Source of the DNA: Spirochaetales bacterium
GTDB lineage: Bacteria > Spirochaetota > Spirochaetia > DSM-2461
Direction of reading: 5' to 3'
Assembly: GCA_028532905.1 (NCBI GenBank)
Contig: JAQQAM010000169.1
Location: forward strand, 1 to 42,856
Length of the DNA stretch: 42,856 nucleotides
The translations under genes were made by a program, and so were the position numbers. Positions 1 through 7,899 of the stretch are shown one piece after another (position 1 is the stretch's first letter; each line of letters starts with the position of its first letter). The notes under the pieces were generated by a model, which was not told the DNA's origin, did no database searches, and saw nothing but the letters and a program-made list of their open reading frames with translations.

Positions 1-167
1 ACACATTTGTCCGGCTGCAGACCTTTCCCAATGTTCTGATCACAAGTCATCAAGCCTTTTTTACCAGAGAAGCCGTGGAGAATATCAAAGATACAACCTA
101 CAGCAACCTGATGGAAATCAGTACCGGCAAAGACTGTCCAAACCTTGTGACATTACCCGGGAACTGA
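1..167 (+). CDS. ldhA: D-lactate dehydrogenase, C-terminal fragment (gene starts before the window)
   Basis: An open frame runs from base 3 to a TGA at 165-167 and gives the last 54 residues of a protein whose start lies outside the window. The segment [17 protein letters not shown] is the C-terminal signature of NAD-dependent D-lactate/D-2-hydroxyacid dehydrogenases, and the His in SHQAF corresponds to the catalytic acid of that family. The enzyme reduces pyruvate to D-lactate in the cytoplasm, consistent with fermentative metabolism. Only the tail is visible, so another D-2-hydroxyacid dehydrogenase of the same fold is possible, although the HQAFFT form favours the lactate-specific group. 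Confidence 0.75.
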   Translation, partial: TFVRLQTFPNVLITSHQAFFTREAVENIKDTTYSNLMEISTGKDCPNLVTLPGN

Positions 168-203
168 TACAGTTTACCGATATATCAACAGGAGAATCAC
201 AAA

Positions 204-932
204 ATGAAACAAATAAAAACAGGAATCAGATATTTTGCCCTTATGACTGTATCCGCGGTCTTTCTGCTGACAACTCTCTCCTGTCAGAGCAGTGACAGTA
301 TTATGGAAGAGGAGTCTCTCACAGGGATCTATGAAATCCGGTCTTCCGGACTCTTCAGTAAATCCTACACCTTTGCGGGGTACACCATCAGCGATATTGT
401 AACATCAGGCAAACCCTTGAAATCTGTTCTCCGTCTGGATGATGCCACCAAAACCACCACCAGTTCGGCCATGTCCTTTTCCATGAACGACAAGATGGGA
501 TTCAAATGGTCCGGGATCGGTTCCACTGAATCAGAAGCTGTCAGCCTGGGGAAAAATTCAAGAACCACCTACACCCTTAATTACGGGTTTCAGTTATCCG
601 AATCCCAAACCGGCCGGGTCCTTAAATACAAGATTTCCTACAATCCCGGAACCGAAGATTTTGACGGTTTTATGAAAGGTACGGTTGTCGATTCAGAGGG
701 CACCGGCCTGTTTGATGTGTACAGCAGCAAAAACCTGGATTACACAGCCTCCCCTGCGGATGGCCTCGAGGGTTTTACAATCCGGAAGGACAACACAGTT
801 CTCTCCACTGTTCTCAGAAACAGAGGCAAATGGTCCGTGACCTTCAATATTGCAGAGGACGATCCCCTCCGGGCGGATATTGCTGCGGTGATCTCCTCTT
901 TGTATGTTGTGATTGAAGAGGGGAAAGTCTGA
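204..932 (+). CDS. Putative lipoprotein of unknown function
   Basis: This 242-residue protein starts at an ATG with AGGAGA 8 nt upstream. Residues 1-27 form a signal peptide with two positive residues, a hydrophobic core (FALMTVSAVFLL) and a lipobox-like TTLSC, so the mature protein should be lipid-anchored at a Cys near position 27. The rest is Ser/Thr/Gly-rich with alternating polar and hydrophobic strands (for example SGLFSKSYTFAGYTI and YGFQLSESQTGRVLKYKISY), suggesting a beta-rich exported domain. I recognise no family or catalytic motif. It lies 36 nt after the lactate dehydrogenase and could be co-transcribed with it, but nothing links the two functionally. Confidence 0.8.
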   Translation: MKQIKTGIRYFALMTVSAVFLLTTLSCQSSDSIMEEESLTGIYEIRSSGLFSKSYTFAGYTISDIVTSGKPLKSVLRLDDATKTTTSSAMSFSMNDKMGFKWSGIGSTESEAVSLGKNSRTTYTLNYGFQLSESQTGRVLKYKISYNPGTEDFDGFMKGTVVDSEGTGLFDVYSSKNLDYTASPADGLEGFTIRKDNTVLSTVLRNRGKWSVTFNIAEDDPLRADIAAVISSLYVVIEEGKV

Positions 933-1014
933 GTCAAATCAGCAGCCCGGTCTTATCCGGACAGGCGTTCCGGATCGTGATAATAAGAAAAAGAATCCCC
1001 ATGAGGAGTATCAG

Positions 1015-1362
1015 ATGAAGAAAGTGGTTTTTTTTGCATTTCAGGGAGAGGCGGTCTGCTTTGCCCATGCCATGATGAACGTACTGGATCTGGATGCCAA
1101 GGGCTATGAGACAGCTCTTATTATTGAAGGTTCAGCCTGCAAACTTGTGGGAGCCCTGAAGGAGCCCTCCCACCCCCAGCACCCCCTGTATACCAGAATA
1201 ATTGCCAAGGGCCTCCTGGCAGGAGTCTGCCGCGCCTGCTGTCACCAGATGGGCACCCTGGAGGAAGCCGAATCACAGGGACTCCCCCTGCTTTCCGACA
1301 TGAACGGACATCCTCCGGTCGAACCCTGGATTGAAAAAGGGTACCAGGTCATTACGCTTTAA
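1015..1362 (+). CDS. DsrE-like small cytoplasmic protein
   Basis: A 115-residue protein starts at the ATG at 1015, which has GAGGAG at 1003-1008. The frame stays open upstream to 913, but that part overlaps the preceding gene and reads as low-complexity sequence, so it is rejected as coding. The pattern KKVVFFAFQGEAVCFAHAMMNVLDL, then GYETALIIEGSACKLV, then CRACCHQMGTLEEAE, and a closing GYQVITL matches the DsrE/DsrF-like fold seen in small sulfur- or redox-related cytoplasmic proteins. The Cys-rich C-R-A-C-C segment near residues 62-66 is the likely active or metal-binding part. The substrate is unknown. Confidence 0.7.
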   Translation: MKKVVFFAFQGEAVCFAHAMMNVLDLDAKGYETALIIEGSACKLVGALKEPSHPQHPLYTRIIAKGLLAGVCRACCHQMGTLEEAESQGLPLLSDMNGHPPVEPWIEKGYQVITL

Positions 1363-1442
1363 AAAGAGGCGTTTCCAAAAGAACAGAATCTTACCATTTC
1401 TCCATAGACTAATACTTATCACAGGAGTATGATGGGCTCCAC

Positions 1443-2834
1443 ATGACTGAGCAGATACTCAAACCGGGCTTTTCAATAAACCTGTTCTCCCGAGTGAAAC
1501 AGGATCGTGAAAGCTTTATAAAACTTCTGATACTCGCCCTTCCCATTGCGGCACAGAACCTGGTTCAGACCCTTCTGAACATGGTGGACACCCTGATGAT
1601 CGGTCAGCTGGGGGAGACCGCTATTGCCGCGGTGGCTCTCTCCAATCAGATTTTCTTTCTCCTTATGCTCCTTCTCTTCGGTATCAGCAGCGGTGCCTCT
1701 GTTTTTACCGCCCAGTTCTGGGGCAAGAAGGAAATAGACGGGATTCACAGATCTTTAGGGATGGCTCTGATTCTGGGACTGTCCGGCGCCGCCCTGTTTA
1801 CAGCGGCTGCCCAGCTGTTTCCCGCACAGATTCTTGGTATATTTACAAAAGATACAGCGGTGATACAGGCCGGAGTGCCCTACCTGAAGATTGCCTCGGT
1901 GAGTTATATGTTTACCGCGGGCACCATTGTTTACCAGAGTGTTCTGCGGAGTACCGGGATTGTAAAGCTGCCTCTGGTTCTGTCTGTATCAGCATTGAGT
2001 CTGAATGCCGTTTTCAACTATGCCCTGATTTTTGGTAAATTCGGTCTTCCGGAGCTGGGAATAACCGGTGCGGCTCTGGCCACATCGGGAGCCAGAATCA
2101 TTGAGATGACGGTGCTGATTCTTGTGGTCTATCTCAGAAAATATCCCATTGCGGCCACCCCTTTTCAGATGCTCTCACAAACCAGGGAATTTGTAGCCCG
2201 GTTCTTTCACAGAGTGAATCCTGTAATCCTGAATGAAATAGGCTGGTCCCTGGGAATGACCATGTTCACCCTGGTCTATGCCCGTATGGGGACGGAAGTT
2301 CTGGCGGCTTTTAATATTATGGATACCTTTTCCCGTCTGGCCTTTATATTCTTTGTGGGAACCGGAAATGCCACAGCCATTGTGCTGGGCAATATGATCG
2401 GAGAGGGAAAAGCCGACGAAGCCCGGAGAAGTGCAAAGACAATCCTGATGATTGTTCCCCTTATGGCAGCAGCCATCGGTGTGCTGATCTTTTTCCTGGC
2501 TCCCGTCATACCGGAACTGTTCAATGTTTCCGACTATGTAACGGAGCTGGTGGTCAGGATGCTCAGAATCTTCACGGTCGTCCTGTTTATCAAGGCTTCC
2601 AACATGCATATTATTGTGGGAATCCTGCGCAGCGGCGGAGACACCCACTACTGCGCGGCACTGGAACTGCTTCCTCTCTGGCTGATCAGCATTCCCCTGG
2701 TTGCTCTGGCCGGTCTGGTTCTGCAGCTTCCTCCGGCACTGGTCTACCTCTTCTGCCTCAGCGAGGAAATAACCAAGTATATTACCGGTCTGTGGCGCGT
2801 TCTGTCCGGGAAATGGGTACACGACCTGACATAA
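1443..2834 (+). CDS. MATE family multidrug/Na+ efflux transporter
   Basis: This 463-residue integral membrane protein has about 12 hydrophobic helices in two homologous halves. Family features include the N-terminal LALPIAAQNLVQTLLNMVDTLMIGQLGETAIAAVAL segment (shown here by its key part, MVDTLMIGQLG), an internal repeat PVILNEIGWSLG, and the late motif GILRSGGDTHY typical of bacterial NorM/DinF-like MATE proteins. It should export cationic drugs or metabolites across the inner membrane in exchange for Na+ or H+. The start is the ATG overlapping the stop of a five-codon reading frame at 1429-1446. Its last 53 nt overlap the 3' end of the convergent metal ATPase gene. Confidence 0.9.
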   Translation: MTEQILKPGFSINLFSRVKQDRESFIKLLILALPIAAQNLVQTLLNMVDTLMIGQLGETAIAAVALSNQIFFLLMLLLFGISSGASVFTAQFWGKKEIDGIHRSLGMALILGLSGAALFTAAAQLFPAQILGIFTKDTAVIQAGVPYLKIASVSYMFTAGTIVYQSVLRSTGIVKLPLVLSVSALSLNAVFNYALIFGKFGLPELGITGAALATSGARIIEMTVLILVVYLRKYPIAATPFQMLSQTREFVARFFHRVNPVILNEIGWSLGMTMFTLVYARMGTEVLAAFNIMDTFSRLAFIFFVGTGNATAIVLGNMIGEGKADEARRSAKTILMIVPLMAAAIGVLIFFLAPVIPELFNVSDYVTELVVRMLRIFTVVLFIKASNMHIIVGILRSGGDTHYCAALELLPLWLISIPLVALAGLVLQLPPALVYLFCLSEEITKYITGLWRVLSGKWVHDLT

Positions 2835-4950
2835 TTCTCATTACATTGAGAACCGCCATCAGGGCGACACCCACATCTCCGAAGACTGCCAGACCCATTC
2901 CGGCGTAGCCCATGGCAGCCAGTATGAGAATGACCCCTTTGATGCCAAGAGCCATAATTATATTCTGAACCACAACCTCTCTGGTTTTACGGGCAATCCA
3001 CCGGGCATTGACCAGACGGGAGGGTTCATCGGCCATAAGAACAATATCCGCCGCTTCAATGGCCGCATCTGAGCCGAGACCTCCCATGGCGATCCCCACA
3101 TCCGCCCGGGCCAGAACAGGAGCATCATTGATCCCGTCTCCCATAAAAGCAGTTTTCTGTCCCTGTGCAATGGACATTTCCAGAGCCTCGACCTTCTGTC
3201 CCGGCAGCAGGTCGGCCTGAAAGCTGTCCAGTTTCAGCTCCTGTGCCACCGCAGCGGCTGTGGCATCACTGTCACCGGTAAGCATAATCACCGATGAGAT
3301 GCCTCCCTTCTTCAGCTCCTGAATCGTCTGCGCCGCATCACTGCGGGGCTCATCGGAAAGGACAATTGAACCATAATAGTCCTTATCCACGGCCATATGG
3401 ACTGTTGTCTTTCCCGCAGGTCCCGGAACCGTTTCGATTTCTGCCTCCTGCAGCCAGGAAGCCTTTCCCAGGAGGATTCTGTTTTCCTTCCAGTGGGCAA
3501 TAATGCCGTGGCCGGGAACCTCTTCAACAGAATCAGCGGTTAACAGCTCGGAACTGTCCCGGCCTTCGGACCAGGCGGAAACAATGGATTCGGCAATGGG
3601 ATGGGTGGATGAGGATTCGGCCAGAGCCGCAAACCGCAACAGCTCTTCTTCACTTGTGCCCCCGGCCGGATGAAGAGCCGAAACCGAAAACCGTCCCTGA
3701 GTCAGGGTACCTGTTTTATCCATGAAAACTGTATCGATCCTGTTCAAGGCTTCCAGATAGTTCCCTCCCTTTACAAGGATTCCCTCCCGGGACGCCCGGC
3801 CGATTCCCGCAAAAAATCCCAGAGGAATAGAGACCACAAGAGCACAGGGACAGGAGACAACCAGAAAGACCAGAGCCCTGTACAGCCAGTCCCGGAAGAC
3901 CGCTCCTTCCAGGAAGAGGGGGGGAAGAACCGCCAGAAGGACAGCCAGGGCCACAACAGCGGGTGTATAGACTCTGGCAAAGCGGGTGATAAACTGCTCG
4001 GACCTGGCCTTTCTGCTGCTGGACTCCTCTACCATCCTGATAATCCGGGTATAGGATGATTCGGAGAGAGTCTTCACAGACCGGAGTTCCAGAAGGGATT
4101 CTCTGTTGATAAAACCGCTGAGAACTTCACTTCCCTCACGGACCTGCCGGGGATAGGATTCTCCGGTCAGTGCGGAGGTGTCCACAGTCCCCTGTCCCTT
4201 CACGATGACACTGTCCAGAGGAATCCGGTCTCCAGGCCGCAGTCGGTACAGTGTACCTGCAGGAACCGATGCGGCGTCCATTTCTTCAACCGAATCCACC
4301 CGGAGAACCTGAACCAGACCGGGCTTGGAATCCAGCAGATTCCTGATGGACCGCCGGGAGCTGTCCACCGCCAGATCCTGAAAGAACTCACCGATCTGAT
4401 AGAAAAGCATAACCGCCGCTGCTTCCGGGTATTCCCCGATAACAAAGGCTCCCGCCGTGGCAATAATCATAAGGAAGTTTTCATCCAACAGGCGTCCGTT
4501 TCTCATGTTCTTCAGACCCGAAAGAAGAACAGTTCTGCCAATAAGCAGATAGGACAGTGCATAGAGGGCAACTGTTAAACCGGATGACAGATTCCGGACA
4601 AAGGGGAAAGCGATAAGGACCAGAAACAGCAGGGCTCCGGCAATTTCTGAGCTTCTGCGGATAAGAGCCCCGGAGATATTATGAAAGGAAGAAATACCCC
4701 TTTCCTCAGAGCTGTGTTCCGCCTCATCCCTTTTCTCTACAGTAATGCCGTCTTCAACGGTATCCACAAGAGTCTGCAGATCCTGCCGGCTCAAGGCTGC
4801 CGCATTTTCATCCAGATACAGCACCTGTGTTGCCAGATTCACCCGGGCGTCTCTGACTCCGGGGATCTTGTTGATTTTATCCTCAATAACAGCGGCGCAG
4901 TTGGAACAGCATAATCCGCTGAGAATGTATTCATTTTTCTGATTGACCAT
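2782..4950 (-). CDS. zntA: Zn2+/Cd2+/Pb2+-translocating P1B-type ATPase
   Basis: This 722-residue pump expels divalent soft metals from the cytoplasm. In order it has an N-terminal heavy-metal-associated domain with GLCCSNCA (Cys14, Cys15, Cys18), membrane helices, the TGES actuator loop (about 263-266), the membrane CPC motif (about 367-369), the phosphorylation motif DKTGTLT (about 411-417), the SSTHP motif (about 447-451) and GDGINDAP (about 604-611). A conserved Lys (about 671) and Asp (about 692) in the last helices fit the Zn/Cd/Pb subgroup rather than copper pumps. The ATG at 4950 is preferred over a TTG at 4974 because AAAGGCGGG precedes it and the TTG lies in the operator palindrome. 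The 3' end overlaps the MATE gene by 53 nt. Confidence 0.93.
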   Translation of the reverse strand: MVNQKNEYILSGLCCSNCAAVIEDKINKIPGVRDARVNLATQVLYLDENAAALSRQDLQTLVDTVEDGITVEKRDEAEHSSEERGISSFHNISGALIRRSSEIAGALLFLVLIAFPFVRNLSSGLTVALYALSYLLIGRTVLLSGLKNMRNGRLLDENFLMIIATAGAFVIGEYPEAAAVMLFYQIGEFFQDLAVDSSRRSIRNLLDSKPGLVQVLRVDSVEEMDAASVPAGTLYRLRPGDRIPLDSVIVKGQGTVDTSALTGESYPRQVREGSEVLSGFINRESLLELRSVKTLSESSYTRIIRMVEESSSRKARSEQFITRFARVYTPAVVALAVLLAVLPPLFLEGAVFRDWLYRALVFLVVSCPCALVVSIPLGFFAGIGRASREGILVKGGNYLEALNRIDTVFMDKTGTLTQGRFSVSALHPAGGTSEEELLRFAALAESSSTHPIAESIVSAWSEGRDSSELLTADSVEEVPGHGIIAHWKENRILLGKASWLQEAEIETVPGPAGKTTVHMAVDKDYYGSIVLSDEPRSDAAQTIQELKKGGISSVIMLTGDSDATAAAVAQELKLDSFQADLLPGQKVEALEMSIAQGQKTAFMGDGINDAPVLARADVGIAMGGLGSDAAIEAADIVLMADEPSRLVNARWIARKTREVVVQNIIMALGIKGVILILAAMGYAGMGLAVFGDVGVALMAVLNVMRIMSGRVPISRTERATDR

Positions 4951-4972
4951 GGGCTTCCCGCCTTTCTCAAAC

Positions 4973-5008
4973 AATTAAACATATAAGCATGCGCTTATAT
5001 GTTTAATT
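4973..5008 (-). promoter_or_regulatory. Perfect 16+4+16 palindrome, probable SmtB/ArsR operator of zntA
   Basis: The arms AATTAAACATATAAGC (4973-4988) and GCTTATATGTTTAATT (4993-5008) are exact reverse complements separated by ATGC. The dyad overlaps the -10 element and the expected transcription start of the metal ATPase gene. Placement and AT-rich twofold symmetry match operators of SmtB/ArsR-family repressors, one of which is encoded 1.9 kb away in the same orientation (6891-7250). Repression without metal and release by Zn is the natural inference. Binding by that particular regulator is not shown. Confidence 0.8.
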
Positions 5009-5033
5009 TAAATGACTCCTTCTGATCTGTCAA
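5005..5033 (-). promoter_or_regulatory. Sigma70-type promoter of zntA
   Basis: On the minus strand TTGACA (5033-5028) is followed after 17 nt by TAAATT (5010-5005). The -35 is a perfect match and the -10 is 4/6. The -10 sits on the outer end of the operator palindrome, so a bound repressor would occlude polymerase. Confidence 0.6.
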
Positions 5034-5086
5034 TACTTAAGGAGGCCGGAGGACCTTAAAATCTGTGAAATATGATCCTCAGAGAA

Positions 5087-5803
5087 TCAGAACCGGATAT
5101 GCCCCTGCAGGATCTCCTCCACCAGAACAGGGACAAGTTCCCCGGCCTTCCCCTGTCTGTGCTCATCAAAGCGGCTGCGTATCCGGGAGGGTTCCAGATT
5201 AATCTCAATGGTCCGGGCGCCATGGGCCGCCGCGGTTTCTACAAACCCGGCAGCGGGGTAGACATGCCCCGAGGTTCCAATGGAAATAAACAGGGCACAC
5301 TCTTCCAGAAGCTCCATAATCTCGTCCATTCTGTAGGGCATTTCCCCAAACCAGACAACATCCGGCCGTAAAGTCCCGGTCCTGCCGCAGGCCGGACAGC
5401 TCATGTCCACCGTGAGGTCCCCTTCCAGAGGCTCTCTTCTGCCGCAGGAGCTGCACAGGCTTTTCAACAGTTCCCCGTGCATATGGATGATTCTGCGGCT
5501 TCCCCCGGCTTCGTGAAGGTTATCTATATTCTGGGTCACCACCGTGACCACTCCCTGGTACTCCCGCTCCAGCTTACCCAGAGCATAATGGGCGGCATGG
5601 GCCTGTATGGCCTCATCCCTCAGCTGCCCTCTTCTCTGATTATAGAAATTCTGAACCAGAACGGGATTGGCGGCAAAACCTTCAGGAGTGGCCACCTCAT
5701 CAACCCTGTGGTTCGCCCACAGGCCGTCTGCCGCCCGGAAGGTTTCTATCCCCGACTCGGCAGAGATCCCCGCCCCCGTCAGGATGACAATGGAGCCTTT
5801 CAC
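5087..5803 (-). CDS. cobB: Sirtuin, NAD-dependent protein deacylase (class III, CobB-like)
   Basis: A 238-residue sirtuin removes acyl groups from protein lysines using NAD+. Visible motifs are GAGISAESGIETFR (10-23), QNID (91-94), the catalytic His109 in HMHGEL, and a zinc site of Cys117, Cys120, Cys136 and Cys139. Tyr54 and Arg57 in FYNQRR form the YxxR pair that in CobB and SIRT5 binds succinyl or malonyl groups, so desuccinylase activity is likely alongside deacetylation. The start is GTG, sharing GTGA with the stop of the upstream aldo/keto reductase, which suggests translational coupling. It is the third gene behind the SmtB-like regulator. Confidence 0.9.
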   Translation of the reverse strand: MKGSIVILTGAGISAESGIETFRAADGLWANHRVDEVATPEGFAANPVLVQNFYNQRRGQLRDEAIQAHAAHYALGKLEREYQGVVTVVTQNIDNLHEAGGSRRIIHMHGELLKSLCSSCGRREPLEGDLTVDMSCPACGRTGTLRPDVVWFGEMPYRMDEIMELLEECALFISIGTSGHVYPAAGFVETAAAHGARTIEINLEPSRIRSRFDEHRQGKAGELVPVLVEEILQGHIRF

Positions 5804-6894
5804 AAACTCTTTAAGGCCGACTCCAGTTCGGCAAATCTGTCAATGATGGGCAGTTTCTGAGTACAGGCCGCCTCACAGGCTCCGCAGGATGTACACCTTT
5901 CCAGTTCCGACAGGGAGGCGCTCCAGTGCCATTTCAGCCGGTCGGCAATCCCCTCTGCCGTCCCCTTTAGCTTCAGATGGTTCCAGCACTCCTGGAAAGC
6001 CCAGACCTGAATATCCTCGGGACACACATCGCAGTAGCGGCAGCTGGTACACAGAGAATTAAAATCCGAAGAGATGCTCCTTTCCACATGCTCCATCTCG
6101 GACTCTGTATACGGACGGAAGCTCTCAACCGCAGCAACGGCGCTGTCCACATCCGCCTTGTTCCGGAAGCCCACCAGAAAGGATGAGATCCGCTGGTCAT
6201 TCAGAAGAAAATGGAGGGCGCTTTCCAGCATGCTCTGATCATCCCTCACTTTAAGAAAATCCAGGGCGTCACCGCTGCCTGTTATCAGACCGCCGCCCAG
6301 GGGATTCATCACAATAACACCCAGCCCGTTCTCTGCAGCAGCGTCGATTCCCTCCTGTCTGTAGGCAGAGTTCATAACAGAATACCCCAGGGTGACTCCT
6401 TCAAAGTATCCCTCTTCAATAACGGTTCTTATATCGGGTCCGGCCAGATGGGTGGAGAACACTGCATGCCTGATCAGACCTTCCTCTTTGGCTTTGAGAA
6501 TGGCATCAACAGCCCCTCTCCTCTTTCTGCCTTCCCAGTCCTCCATGGTTCGGACATACCAGCAGTTGTAGTAGTCGATACAATCCACATTCAGACGTTT
6601 GAGGGAGGTTTCCAGCTGTGCCCGCAGTTCATCCCCGTCAGGCTTGTTGCTTTTGGTGGAGATGGTGAAGGGTGCTCCCCTCTTCTTCATCTCGGGGATA
6701 GCCTGCCCCATAATCAGTTCCGATTTATCTTCACAGTATCCGGGGGCAGTATCGAAATAGCGGATGCCCTTTTCAAAGGCATGGAGAACGGTCTCTGCCG
6801 ACCCGTCAATATCTGAGGGGTTTTCAAATCTCATTCCTCCGAATCCCAGGGCTGCGGTTTCACTGCCTGAACGGCCGTATTTTCTGGTAATCAT
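5800..6894 (-). CDS. Aldo/keto reductase with C-terminal 2x[4Fe-4S] ferredoxin domain
   Basis: This 364-residue protein has an aldo/keto reductase TIM barrel at about 1-260, with the opening TAALGFGGMRF, the catalytic-Asp segment RYFDTAPGY, the STKSNKPD strand and the cofactor-side FLVGFRNKADVDSAV. A cysteine-rich tail follows, with CTSCRYCDVCP (around residue 283) and CTSCGACEAAC (around residue 337), each able to bind a [4Fe-4S] cluster. Such fusions are common in anaerobes and probably exchange electrons with ferredoxin; the substrate is unknown. The ATG overlaps the stop of the ArsR-type gene (ATGA) and its own stop overlaps the sirtuin start (GTGA), so the three genes form one transcription unit. 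Confidence 0.9.
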   Translation of the reverse strand: MITRKYGRSGSETAALGFGGMRFENPSDIDGSAETVLHAFEKGIRYFDTAPGYCEDKSELIMGQAIPEMKKRGAPFTISTKSNKPDGDELRAQLETSLKRLNVDCIDYYNCWYVRTMEDWEGRKRRGAVDAILKAKEEGLIRHAVFSTHLAGPDIRTVIEEGYFEGVTLGYSVMNSAYRQEGIDAAAENGLGVIVMNPLGGGLITGSGDALDFLKVRDDQSMLESALHFLLNDQRISSFLVGFRNKADVDSAVAAVESFRPYTESEMEHVERSISSDFNSLCTSCRYCDVCPEDIQVWAFQECWNHLKLKGTAEGIADRLKWHWSASLSELERCTSCGACEAACTQKLPIIDRFAELESALKSL

Positions 6895-7250
6895 TTTTTG
6901 GACTCCTGAATATGCTCCCGGCAGGTTTTAAACATCTGAATAACATGTTCATCCTTCAGGGAATAGAATATATGCTTGCCGTCCCGTCTTGAGTTCACAA
7001 CCCGGGCCTGTTTCAGCTGTCTGAGCTGGTGGGAAACAGCAGGCTGGCTCATCTCCATCAGTTCGGCTATCTCATGGACGCACAGTTCATCTTCAATAAG
7101 AGCATTGATAATTCTGAGGCGGGATGGATCACCATAGATCTTGAATGTCTGAACCATCAGTTCGAGATCCTCCCGGGAATTCAGCCGGCTCACAACCTTG
7201 CTGATCCTGGACGCATCATGCTTTACATGGGAATCTTCTATATCCATCAT
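6891..7250 (-). CDS. ArsR/SmtB-family zinc-responsive transcriptional repressor
   Basis: A 119-residue winged-helix repressor with the recognition segment MSQPAVSHQLRQLKQARVV. Asp100, His102, His113 and Glu116 keep exactly the spacing of the alpha5 zinc site of SmtB (Asp104, His106, His117, Glu120), which makes zinc sensing very likely. ELCVHE (Cys57, His59) lies where the alpha3 site ligands occur in CadC and SmtB. An ATG pair at 7250/7247 is chosen by length; an in-frame ATG at 7295 would add 15 residues (with GGCAKL) but has no Shine-Dalgarno. The stop overlaps the ATG of the aldo/keto reductase. It probably controls this operon and the zntA palindrome. Confidence 0.88.
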   Translation of the reverse strand: MMDIEDSHVKHDASRISKVVSRLNSREDLELMVQTFKIYGDPSRLRIINALIEDELCVHEIAELMEMSQPAVSHQLRQLKQARVVNSRRDGKHIFYSLKDEHVIQMFKTCREHIQESKK

Positions 7251-7380
7251 GGGAGACAGTTTAGCACAGCCTCCCTGTTTCTGCCCATAGAACATGTAAA
7301 AAGGCCGATTTTCAAGCACTGAGAATCCGGTTATAATGGAAGCATAAAAATGACCGCCCGTCCGGGCCTGGAGTGAACAG

Positions 7381-7872
7381 ATGAAAAGAGTATTATTGAG
7401 CCTGCTTCTAATCAGCCTGATAATTCCTGCTTTTGCAGAAGAGAAAAAAGTGGAAGACAAAGAGATCAGAGAGATCAATGTCAGCACGGAAAACCTGGAA
7501 GGAAGAGCCAAGATTGGTGTGGCCATAGGATATCCTTCGGGGCTGGTGTTCGGATACCGGCTGGCCAATTATCTGGAAGCCAACCTTCTGGCTGGCAGCT
7601 TCTATAACGGATTCACCCTGGGGGGCAACCTGATGTTCACCGTGGCGGATATCAAAATAAAAGAGCAATCCTTCCCCCTCTCCCTGGGGCCTCAAGTGAA
7701 CTTCCACTTCGGGAAAGATTTCAATATGTCCCTTATGGGTTTTATCCGCTGGGAATATACCTTTGAAGAGATTCCTTTAAACCTCTACCTGGAGGGCGGC
7801 CCCGGGCTGTACTTCCTACAGGGGCCTGAACTGACCTGGTCCACCTCACTGGGTGTCCGCTACGTCTTTTAA
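7381..7872 (+). CDS. Small exported outer-membrane-barrel-like protein
   Basis: A 163-residue protein begins at an ATG with GGAG 8 nt upstream. Residues 1-19 form a signal peptide (MKRVLLSLLLISLIIPAFA) with an AFA-E cleavage site. A short charged linker is followed by alternating amphipathic strands rich in Gly, Tyr and Phe (IGYPSGLVFGYRLANYLEANLL, then GFIRWEYTF, then LEGGPGLYF), and the chain ends in LGVRYVF, a terminal-aromatic ending typical of outer-membrane beta-barrels. A small 8-stranded barrel is the best reading. The function is unknown. It is divergent from the ArsR gene and convergent with the GTPase gene downstream. Confidence 0.75.
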   Translation: MKRVLLSLLLISLIIPAFAEEKKVEDKEIREINVSTENLEGRAKIGVAIGYPSGLVFGYRLANYLEANLLAGSFYNGFTLGGNLMFTVADIKIKEQSFPLSLGPQVNFHFGKDFNMSLMGFIRWEYTFEEIPLNLYLEGGPGLYFLQGPELTWSTSLGVRYVF

Positions 7873-7899
7873 TATAACCAGCCTTGTGAGGCCGAACTC

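Noticed and set aside
913-1014. Upstream extension of the DsrE-like gene
   Set aside because: It overlaps the preceding lipoprotein gene and is polar low-complexity sequence; the ATG at 1015 has GAGGAG and begins the conserved domain.
6891-7568. 225-codon version of the ArsR regulator
   Set aside because: The extra N-terminus is antisense to the signal-peptide gene at 7381 and does not resemble the family; SmtB proteins are about 120 residues.
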